Assembly (NCBI GenBank): GCA_009760855.2
Contig: WPIO01000096.1
Span: 1,430,501-1,494,500 of the forward strand
Reading direction: 5' to 3'
Source: Cristatella mucedo
Lineage: Eukaryota > Bryozoa > Phylactolaemata > Cristatellidae
DNA: 64,000 bases
In this document: positions 54,976-64,000 of the stretch, piece by piece
Numbering within the stretch: position 1 is the first letter of the stretch
Layout of the letters: the number at the start of each line of letters is the position of its first letter
Program-made: the position numbers and the translations under genes
The notes under the pieces: model-generated
Seen by the model: only the letters and a program-made list of their open reading frames with translations
Database searches by the model: none
Told to the model about the DNA's origin: nothing

Positions 54976-55499
54976 TTTGCCACTTTCCGTGATGAGGAAA
55001 ATACAGAGAAAATAAAGAGCTTCACCTTATTGCAGGTCCTCGTTCGCATTGTAATCCACTACGACGATGCCACAATACGTCAGTGCACAAATAAGCCACT
55101 ACTTTTCAGAATAAATTTTAAAAGTAACATTTATATTTCATGCTGTAACTCCAGTTTTTGTTGTACATTAGTCTAGCGCACTATTCGATTTTGCACAGGT
55201 AATTTAATTAAGCCTGCTTGTCTTTTGTCAAATACTGCCCGTCGACTAAAGAGCATGAGCCGATCTCGAGCTAACCAAATATGCGTCAAATTGGTGTAAA
55301 ATTAAACATGGGTATCTCCTACTTATATTAAAATTGTGAACTCCACACACCGTTTACTATCATGCCAACTCACCTAATTTCCCATTTTAGCCTAAAGTCT
55401 CTAGTAACGTAAAGTATTCACTAGTCCTCTAACACACTGCACAAGGAATCAGCATAGCTAATGGTCAAGATTCTATAAGTATTGTTGTATTTTTCCACA

Positions 55500-55745
55500 C
55501 TCAGCACAGAAAGCCAGCTGACAAGCAATGTGGACAGTTTATTCTACGACGCACGGAGCAGTGGGAAACTTGACTCCTTCACTCCTCTCCCCCACTGGAG
55601 CCCTGCTTCTCGACCACTGCTGCACACCAGTCGCCCCGGTGATGAATCCAACATCTGGTCACCAGCAAATTAGCCAGAGGAACACTATCGGCTTGTGTCC
55701 AAACCACATCAAAGGCGGACCACAGCTGTTCACCCTACGATGAAA
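55500..55745 (+). repeat. Unclassified dispersed repeat, copy 2
   Basis: Second copy of the repeat at 38545: CCAGCTGACAAGCAATG, GGACAGTTTATTCTACG, TGATGAATCCAACATCTGG, TGTGTCCAAACCACATCAAA followed by GGCGGACCACAGC. Confidence 0.55.
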
Positions 55746-55911
55746 TATCCTATATCTGCACCTGCTCATTCCGACGACACTTCCAGCAGACACTAACCAG
55801 CAGGTTAGCAGAGGAACTGTACAGGTATGCCTATGAACCATGTCAAGGGTGGGGCTGGAGCCAAATGCTGGCATATCGTCAAACTGCACATCCCCGTAAT
55901 CTGAAGATCAC

Positions 55912-56124
55912 AAGTGCATGCTGCCACTGACCACATTTGCACGCTGACCCTGTGCATGTCACCCCTTACCATGTTATTCGTGTTGTTTGTCTATCAAGCA
56001 TGATATTACTCATAATTCAATTGCATTTCCCTTGCAGCAAATGCAAAGCGCCTAGGGAGAGATTGAGTTATCTGGGGGCGCTTCATCAAGAGTATTAATA
56101 TTACTATTATAGTTATTATTAAGT
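55912..56124 (+). mobile_element. LINE-A 3' UTR, hairpin and tail
   Basis: TGCATGCTGCCACTGACCAC, AAAGCGCCTAGGGAGAGATT, TGGGGGCGCTTCATCAAG and TATTATAGTTATTATT. Confidence 0.85.
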
Positions 56125-56186
56125 GCCCAGAAGCAAAACAATAAACTGCAATGTACCACACAGCACTGAATGCACCTAGACGCTAC

Positions 56187-56240
56187 AAATGCTGCTACAA
56201 ATGCCGCTACAAATGCAGCTACAAATGCGTATCTACAAAT
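56187..56240. repeat. 12-bp tandem repeat (GCTACAAATGCN)
   Basis: Four to five near-identical 12-bp units (GCTACAAATGCT, GCTACAAATGCC, GCTACAAATGCA, GCTACAAATGCG) with degenerate neighbours (CTACAAAT) to about 56260. Confidence 0.88.
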
Positions 56241-56679
56241 AATAATGCATAGCTACAAAGTTAATCCAGCCCTATGTCGGTTTTAACAATGCCACTAGCT
56301 TACAGCCGCTTGCAGGAGGCCCGCTGGAGCACGGCCGATTGCGAACAGCCGGCAACGTGGGCCACCGACCATCGCCACAGAGCTTAGTTCAACAAACGCT
56401 GTTTTTCGGACCTCATCCGCCATCGCTCCATCCGCTTTGGATGACTCTGCTTTGGCGCCTTTGACCTGCACTGCCGAATCTCCGACCGGTGTGGCCTAGT
56501 CTCAGGTGTGAGCAGATTATCCGGCATGCACAGACTCTCCGGCCTACGCAGCGACAGGCCATCGAAGGTCAGTGTCACGTGTCACCTTCCAAGCTTTCGC
56601 TCCATCGCAGGCAGTGGCATTGCTGGTGGATGCTGCCGAATCTCTCTAGAATGTCGCCGACTATCTTGCTGACGCCGCC

Positions 56680-56681
<2 letters not shown>

Positions 56682-56738
<57 letters not shown>
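56682..56738. repeat. (TC)n microsatellite
   Basis: About 57 bp of alternating CT inside an open frame. Poly(Leu-Ser) or Arg-Glu readings are artefacts. Confidence 0.97.
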
Positions 56739-56739
<1 letters not shown>

Positions 56740-56741
<2 letters not shown>

Positions 56742-57012
56742 CGCCACTGCCTGCCTCGTGGACACCACTACGGTCTTCGTGGATGCTTCCTTCTCTCCGT
56801 TTGCCGTCTCGCCTCCAGACGCCTCAGACTTGTTGCTGTATGCCTCAATCCCCAAACAACGACAGAGAGGCAGGACATACAGCGACACGGCTGGATTCAC
56901 ACTGCCACATTGTAAGGTCAGATCTAGATCGCTATCAGCCGACGCCCTTGATTTGGTTCCGCTGCTTATTACGGAGGAGGTGGAGGAAATGAAAGTAAGA
57001 GAACTGAGTTAA
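56740..57012 (+). CDS. Unrecognised open frame ending near a splice-donor-like site
   Basis: After the (TC)n tract, one frame reads VDTTTVFVDASFSPFAVSPP, DASDLLLYASIPKQRQRGR and ADALDLVPLLITEEVEEMK, stopping at 57012. A donor-like AAA|GTAAGA lies at 56994-57000 just before the stop. Upstream of the microsatellite the same frame has a stop near 56650. It may be an exon, part of a transposon ORF, or chance. No family is recognised. Confidence 0.25.
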
Positions 57013-58899
57013 AGTCGTGCTGCCCTGTCACCTCCCGGCAGAGATGTAGCCGTGCTTTAGTTGCCTCTGCTCTGTATTCAAGCAAGCCTTCTCAGGCCAC
57101 CGTGTGGTCAATGGGGGCTCGCCTGACTTCCCTCACTCTGTGTTCATTATAATATTCGTGCAGCTATTCCCTAATGACTGATTTGGACAAGGCTCCACCT
57201 GACGGATCCACTCTACCAATTTTAGCCTAGCGACAGTCCCGGAAGGATAGTACCGAGAAGGAGATGTTACGGGTGTCAGAGTGACTCAGCATGACTTGAG
57301 AGATGTGAGATCGCGAAAAAGCTGATCATATCTTCAACCTGCCCTGAACCTGAGGCCCAGGCAACCGTTAACTTTGTCGTAACGGCTGTGTCTCAGGATA
57401 TCTAGGCGTGTGGATTCAGAAGTGTTTTGGGTAACTAAAAATCGGCTGTATTAGCATACCTTCTTCACAGGCATGGAAGAGTAACCGCCTTCGAGTGCTC
57501 CGTGTTCTTTGCTCGCTTCAAGTGTCATCCCGAGGTGACTCTACACATTCTAAATACGCACTTCAACATGAGCATGCCAGCTACGCCAGATATGACACCA
57601 GCCCATACGTCGTTTCTCTCGGCACCTCAACAAGCCGGACTCTTTCAGCCACAGGTGCCGCATCGAACGAGTTTGAGCTGAGGGCTTCACGAGCTCAGAC
57701 TTGTTTCTCTACGACACAGCCAATGCAGCAACCACAACAGCCGACGCAGCCGGTGACCTATTTTGGCTCTCCAGCCGCTACTGGGGCCCTCTGCACACGT
57801 ATCGGCGACCAAGACAAGAGGCGCTAATTCATCGAGTGCTGGCGGCCTCGGTTTTTCTGCCTCTGCTCCCGAAGGCACCGTAACAGACTCTGTCGCCTCG
57901 TCGGCGATCTGTCCTCCGATTGTCTCACCACGACCCGCTCACATCTCAAAGACAATGGCCGCCGAGCAGCTCACCATTGCACAGACACGCGGTCGGCACA
58001 GACCGGGTCGGCAGCATGACGGATTTCCTGCGGATATGCTGTCTCATTCCGAGATAGCTCACCTGTCTTGCACGACGCCACCTCGTTGCGGCGGCTCTAC
58101 TGGCCCAACCGGGCTGGAGTTATACAAGACATTCGGAAACCGGTACCGACCACCTACCAGAGTGACTTGAAGGTTTGCCAAGCGGTCATGGCAGGCGAGG
58201 CAATGACCCTGTTGTATGACAGTGGCTCCAGCGGCGGCTGTTCTAGTGGAAGTCACAGCGGAGACACAGCAGGCAAATGTTCGGGGTAAACAAGACTCTC
58301 CTTTATTTCTCTCAGTGGGCACACTTTTATGAGATCAAAAAATCGCAGCAGAAGACACGAAACACATCCTGCTTTTGTGGCCTGAAGCTGTGCTGCTTTG
58401 ATTTCTTAAATATTGGCCACGGGTGAGGCAAGAGTATTAGTGTCAGGTGCTTTGCTAATTACAGCAAAAGCCGCAGGTGCACACAACATTCCTAACATCG
58501 CCGATGATGGATCGTCTGAAGCACTCGTCGGGTGTCAACCGCCTTTGATTTAGGCACCTCTGCTCGCTTGACCCAGTCGCAGGCTAATAGTCGTTGTCCT
58601 AAACTCCTGCCTGCACTTTTAAGACGTTACTCACTCATGGAAGATTCCCTGGAACAGAGAAGCAGAGTTGCCGCACTTCCAGGGAACTTCTGACTTCTCA
58701 TGGTTTTGCCTGCTCTCTATAATTTCGTGTCAGGCCGTGGGCCGTGGCTGCTAGACTGGTCGAAAACGCATGCAGAGATGGATGGCTCTAAGCGAAGCTG
58801 AAGGGCTTTCTGCGTCGGCGTCGGTGGCTGCCTCTCGCAGACCTTCTTAGTCAAGTCCATTTTTTGCACGGCCGCAGACAACCATAATGACAGACGCTC
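57013..58899. other. GC-rich region with overlapping frames, unidentified
   Basis: Frames at 57495-57827 and 57763-58170 (+) and 58717-59013 (-) overlap and carry no motif I recognise. They could be the 5' part of LINE-C copy 2, whose reverse transcriptase starts just downstream. Confidence 0.4.
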
Positions 58900-61090
58900 A
58901 CCGTATGCAGCTTCCTGGACATGCAGAACGCCCATGGAAGCATTAAACACTCGAAGCTCGCACAGGGCGTCCGGGTCGACCTGAACTTCTGCTGGTTTGT
59001 TGAGCAGCTGCACACAGATACATCAATAGTGCTGCGAGTGCACGACGAAGACCTCGCACCGTTTCATGTCACAGTAGGCCTGCAACAGGGCGATCCGCTG
59101 TTGCCAATAATGTTTGACATGGCCATGGAACCAATTGCGAGATCAACCCTGGCATGCCAGGCTTTAGGTTTCCGGCTATGCGAGACGGGCCTCACCTTCT
59201 GCTCTCTCGCCGATGACCATAGCTCTTCTCATCGTCACGGCTCGAGCTGCAAAACTCTCGGCAGTAGAGTAAGCCACCAACTCTTGGGCTTCGCTTCCGC
59301 CTCTAGAAAAATCGAGAAGTCGGCCAGCTCGCAAGCGCCGCATAATGGAATGCATCTTGCTGCGTGGCCCTGACATCATGAGCCTGTCCAATGGCGAAGC
59401 GGTTGGGTATGTGGACGTCTTCAAGGCTTGGCTATCTCAAGGCGGACGTCAAGAAGGCGTGCCTGACCCTTACGAGGGACATCAAAACATTGCACGCCTT
59501 TTTCCTCACCCCTGGCAGAAGCTGGATGTGTTTTGGACCTTCTTACTACCCAGATTCGATTACCTCTTACGAATGAGGATGTTGCCAGCCCTGCGGCTCG
59601 CATCGACGGAGGCGGCAGCTATGCACCTGGGCATGGACCACCTGCTGCCTCCCCCAAAGCTCGTCCGTTAACTTACCGTTCGCTCTGCAGACGGTTAGAG
59701 ATCTGGATATGAAGGGACTCATAGAGAATGCATACATCCCATGGGACACTCACGCCTTGCTGATGCCCTGCTCCCAGGACCCCAACGTCTCGATGGCGGC
59801 GCGATACCGCCGGACCTGTTGATCCGAACGATGGGTGCCGCTGCTCCAATCACAGGCGACCTGCTTCTCAGCATCGGATCAATGGCGTGCCCACTGGGAA
59901 CTTAGATGGCTCCAGATCACTTTTGACAGACGCTCAAAAGTACCTGGGCAAGCAACACTTTACCTTGATACTCAGAAGGGCTGAGCTCAAGATGATAAGA
60001 AGCAATAAAGCTCTGCCCGACGTCGTCTTAAAGCTCTGCCTGACGTCATCTTCAAAACTGCTGAGATGGTATCCCACACATGTCACCTCCAGAGTCTGCT
60101 GCTGGTAAGAAGTCCGATGCCCAGCTCAACCGGGCCAAAGTGTCGGTGCCTCTGCACCGACCACTTCGGCACGCACAATAATAATAATAATAATAATAAT
60201 AATAGTATACACCTGATAAAGCGCCCTCAGAGAACTTGATCTCTTTCTAGGAGCTTTACATTTTCTGCAAAGAGAAACGCGATTAAATAGTGAGTAATGT
60301 CATGCTTGATAAACAACATGAATGACATGGTTAGAGGTGACATGCACAGGATTATCATGCAAATATGGTTATTTGAATGGCTTTAATAGCTTCTTCCGGT
60401 CCGTCCTCAGTGTGTCGTTCAAGGCCTGGCGCTTCGTTCACCGAGTCTGCATTAACCTGCTTCCCGTGAGCGCTGTGAGCCACCACTTCGACTCCTCGGA
60501 GTCAACTGCTTGCCGCCGCTACACCGAAGAAAGAGAGGCGATGATGCATCCACTCTCGAGCTGCCTCACGATGATGCCGGCCATGATGCCGGGCACGATA
60601 CGAACGTGAACGACGCCTTGCTGGATCGCCTGCGACAATGAATGAGGCTGGATAGAAGAGCTGTAGTGAGTAACAGCTCACAGCACTGGTACCTTGTGGT
60701 TGGCAAATGAACAAACGCAATTATCATCAACATGGCTGTCCAATTCAACAAATACAAGGATGCCTTGGAAAAAGCTACGAGTCTAGTTATTACGAAATAG
60801 ACAGGTGTCGACCGAGACTTCCGGTCCTAGGGTCGGGCGTCGCCATCTCTCCTACCATTTGTTGTAAGAGCACTCGGGCTTCGGTACCTGGGCTGCAATG
60901 AGCTGCGCCTTGATGTCCTTGGCATCAAAGCTGCGTACCGGAAGCTCTTCCAGAAACTGCGTAAGAGACATGATGTTCGGCAGGGCGGAGGTGGGAGCCC
61001 AGTTCTACATGGAGGGAAGCCACTGTGCTGTCGTTCAATGCGGTAGCACTCGGCCTGCGGGAGAGGACGGCACACTACATGCACTTGTTA
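58900..61090 (+). mobile_element. LINE-C copy 2: decayed LINE, reverse transcriptase to C-terminal knuckle region
   Basis: Contains VTVGLQQGDPLLPIMFDMAM (59069-59128), a SLADD version of the catalytic YADD (about 59202-59216), a thumb-like HPWQKLDVFWTFLLPRFDYL (about 59511-59570), parallel to copy 1, and a knuckle-like stretch CRRYTEEREAMMHPLSSC (about 60510-60563). A tail-like LGIKAAYRKLFQKLR follows near 60920-60964. Frame changes occur at about 59345, 59671 and elsewhere. A LINE-A 3' fragment (60178-60372) interrupts it. The endonuclease core is not clearly seen in this copy. Confidence 0.65.
60178..60372 (-). mobile_element. LINE-A 3' end nested in LINE-C copy 2
   Basis: (AAT)n tail of about 27 bp at 60178-60204, reverse terminal hairpin (AAAGCGCCCTCAGAGAACTT) and 3' UTR ending near CAAATATGGTTA. 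Confidence 0.88.
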
Positions 61091-61647
61091 AATATTGTTA
61101 TTCTAGAATGAAATGTATTTACTTTGTAAGGTCTTCGTGAAGTCTTTGACGACTATGTCGAAAGAGATTGGACATCACAAAGAAGTGTCGTTGCTAATCT
61201 TCTTTAGGCCCTGCAGCCTTTTCTGAACTCAGTTAATCTTTATTAAGGTGGTGCAGTAAAGAGGTGACGGAGCAGAAAAGATCAAATTTAAGATACAATG
61301 TAGGAGACTGTCAGTTTCATTTCATGTTTCAAGTGTTTCACTTTTATCCTTTGGTAGTTTTTAAAAACTTTACACTGCTATGCAGTCCATCATTAATAGA
61401 TTTCGCCACTTTGGCACTACCTGGTTACAGAGTCACATTTTTTGAATATGGCTATGAGTTCCTTAAGTTCTGCCCACTTCAGAGTTAATCTTGAAAAGAA
61501 TATGTGCGTGTCCTATATGACTTAAAAAAGGTAATGACAATGAAATCTTGACTTTCAGCATGATCTCATGTCAGGTAAAAGCAGTGGTTGTTACATTTTA
61601 CTACGTTAGCCTTCTCTTTTGTGAGCAGTACACTTATTTTAGACAGC
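61091..61647. other. AT-rich sequence, nothing identified
   Basis: One 74-codon frame (61264-61488) without motifs. Confidence 0.5.
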
Positions 61648-61940
61648 TATAATAATAATATTATTATTATTACTAATGCATTTGATAAAGCGCCCTCAGA
61701 TAACTCAATCTCTCTCTAGGCGCTTTACATCCGGTGCAAAGGGAAACACATTTGAATGGTGAGTAATATCATGCTTGATAAACAACATGAATAACATGGT
61801 TAGGGGTGACATGCACAGAGTCAGCATGCAAACCTGGTTAGAGGCAGCATGCACAGTGTCAGCACGCATTAGCACATGAAGGACGCTTCACAAGGACCCA
61901 GTAAATGCTGTTTTAAGTAAGTGCGTTTTTAAGATCTTCT
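61648..61940 (-). mobile_element. LINE-A 3' UTR fragment
   Basis: AATAATAATATTATTATTAT tail, reverse hairpin, TAACATGGTTAGGGGTGACA, up to GCTGTTTTAAGTAAGTGCG. Confidence 0.87.
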
Positions 61941-63074
61941 ACCTAAAAAGTGGCCAAACACGACTAAAGCTTTGTGGTAACATTGCGATCTCTAGTCTTC
62001 CAAGGATATGCCGTCAGATTCGAGATTTTTCAACACGAAACCTTTGCTGTCTGCAGAATCTCAAGCACGGACTTGATAAAAAACCCGAAAAGACTCCTCG
62101 ATGATGACGAAACAAAGTGACGATCGGGAATTTCCAATGGTCATAAGAAAGAGCAAACAACAGATGGAATATTTCGCTGGAAAGTTGCCCTTTGAACCAG
62201 GCTCACGGGTTAGCCACCTTTTTCAAGCAAATGGGCCTTTTTTGTACGAAGCAGGCTTCATTTTATTAGCATTAGTTCAGTTTGAAGTAGATGCAGGTTG
62301 GCGAGTAAGTATTTACTAATGTCACGAATAAAACTAGTAACAATTCGATGAGACAACTCGACACTTGACTTAGTCTAAGAACTCCCTTAGAATTGTGCTG
62401 ACAGACGTTTCGCATTTAGGAGCACCTTTTGAGATTTCGCAGTCAATAACGAAGTCACCTGCAGTGAATTTTTATAGGCTATTATTTAATTAGAAACCCA
62501 GTCTACGTTCATCCGGTGTTCACTGCAAGATTATGTAACTACTCAGTCAAACGTCAAGGGTAGAACACGGTCAAATGAGTTCCGGCGGCTAGTCGAATAT
62601 ACCCTACGGCGTATTCTTATTTCACCGTCTTTAAGGAGTAATAATAATTATTTGTACGCTAATAACTAATTGAAAAACCAGCCCTTAACCACATCTAGTT
62701 TCTTCGCTACAAGCTACATCAAACTTACTCGCCACCTGTCTCCTGCGGTCCTGGATCACTGCTCAATGGGTACCCACCGAAAGCCAAATAAACACTGAGA
62801 CGTCGTCTGATTCGCGTTGTTTAAAGAGTAATAATAATTAAGGCAAACTTAACATATGATAGAAAACTCACCGTAAACCGTCGGTCGGCTTTCCGCTACG
62901 ACAGCTTCAAGCTTCCCAGTCACGAGACTAGGGAAGATGCGTACATTCTTCCAGTGGGTACCAGCGGCTAGCGAAAAAAATCTTGCGGCGTTGTCTAATT
63001 CTAGGTCTTGAAAGAGTAAGATGAATACACTGACCGTAATATTTAAATAGAAAGCAACCATAAGCCGTCTAGCC
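61941..63074. other. AT-rich sequence, nothing identified
   Basis: A 72-codon frame (62101-62319) has no motif. Three similar segments near 62520-62640, 62700-62830 and 62880-63010 (each with a rate of TCGTCTGA/TTAAAGAGTAATAATAA words) suggest a diverged tandem unit of roughly 190 bp. Confidence 0.4.
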
Positions 63075-64000
63075 TAGAAAAGGCCAAGGCTAGCTTCAAT
63101 AAAGACATTGTCGAATCACAGATGCGCCATCCCAAAAGGCTGACTCCGACGATCAACCATCTCCTCAACAGCTTCCAAGTTAGCTCCGTACCTGACGATG
63201 TCGGTGATGATCTAGCTGATCGCTTCTCTTGCTTCTTTGTTGAGAAGATAGACAAGATCAGGAAGTCCATCATCACGATAGCCGTATACCCCTAAAATGC
63301 TGTCCCTCGATTTCTTGCCGCACCTCAACGTACATTTCGAAAGGTGATTGGAGACCTCGTCCTGAATGCCATATCCAAAATCAAAGTAGACAAGCCCTTT
63401 GGATCCTATTCACACTTTCCTGCTTTGAAGATGCATTATTCTGCTGCTGCCATGCATAAACAACTTAATAATATGTAATTGGCCTCAGGTCATGTCCCAG
63501 CACCTCTCAAAAAGGCTTTTGTCAAGCCACTATTCAAGAAAGCGGCACTAGACCAAAAGAACATTAGTAGCTATTGCCTAGTCTTCCCTTTACCGTACCT
63601 ATCAGAGAATCTGGAAGGATTCGTGGCAGACCAGCTGAACCAATTTGTAGAAACTAATAAATTTGCTAGTTACTTCCACTCTGCTTTTAGAGCTCGTAAA
63701 TCCACAGTCAGCATTGCTATGGGTGTACAACAACCTGCTTAGGAATGCAGGCATTGGTATCGTATATGTGATTGTTTTGCTCGATATTTCGGCAGCTTTT
63801 GATACTATCGATCCTCAAGTTCTTCTTGAGCACCTCTAATCTCGCCTGGGCATTACTGACACCGTGTTTCAATTTTTTGGGTCCTATCTCAGTAAGCGAT
63901 TCCAGAATATTGATTTGAATGGACAAAGATCATCCGAATAACCTTTGAATTGTGGGTTACCTCTGGGCTCCGTGCTCGGTACTGTTATTTTCACAGTTTA
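63075..64000 (+). mobile_element. LINE-A, N-terminal reverse-transcriptase region, runs off the window end
   Basis: AAGGCTAGCTTCAATAAAGA, then codons equivalent to SLPDDPCDDLADRFSRFFVQ, KKAALDQKNISSYCLVFPLP, a motif A remnant ISAAFDTIDPQVLLEHL (about 63787-63837) and VNGQRSSE-like sequence. Stops and frame changes are present. The catalytic YADD region would lie beyond 64000. Confidence 0.85.

Noticed and set aside
54522-55049. 175-codon - strand frame with repeated SRSPSITNYPVRLR-like segments
   Set aside because: The repeats are simply the 78-bp tandem DNA repeat. No evidence that it is translated.

Overview
The window looks like nuclear DNA from an invertebrate animal. It has long repeat-filled introns with GT/AG splice sites, many 5'-truncated non-LTR retrotransposons (LINEs) in both orientations, tRNA-derived SINEs, (TA)n microsatellites and a decayed Polinton/adintovirus-type DNA polymerase B. 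There are no operons, ribosome-binding sites or bacterial genes. The sequence does not fix the species or phylum.

The one recognisable host gene is a complete ataxin-3 (ATXN3, Josephin-family deubiquitinase) gene on the + strand, spread over about 39.4 kb. Its five coding exons lie at 10078-10107, 19905-20054, 30802-30941, 40438-40592 and 49019-49437. Splice phases agree at every junction (0, 0, 2, 1) and the predicted protein is 297 residues. Exon 1 holds only ten codons. Cys16, His119 and Asn134 occupy the catalytic positions (Cys14, His119 and Asn134 in human). The tail carries two ubiquitin-interacting motifs, has no polyglutamine tract, and ends a few residues after the second motif. The four introns are 8.4-10.7 kb each.

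Upstream of the gene (1-10 kb) are LINE fragments, a perfect 27-bp hairpin beside a (TA)n tract, SINEs, and an AT-rich relic of a protein-primed PolB gene on the - strand (about 6.88-8.91 kb). Intron 1 holds nested LINE-A copies, including a 727-codon frame that fuses two copies. Intron 2 holds GC-rich pieces of a LINE with a restriction-like endonuclease (LINE-C), two SINE-1 copies and another young LINE-A. Intron 3 holds a head-to-head pair of LINE-B copies, more LINE-A ends and a structured TA-rich array. Intron 4 holds a decayed but long LINE-A, two SINE-2 copies and about 440 bp of interrupted CTG repeat.

Downstream of the gene (49.4-64 kb) are LINE-A and LINE-C copies, a block with a TATA box, 78-bp tandem repeats and a polyadenylation signal that may be a solo LTR, and a few unrecognised open frames. 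Names LINE-A/B/C and SINE-1/2 are working labels for families defined here by comparing copies within the window. They are not database names.
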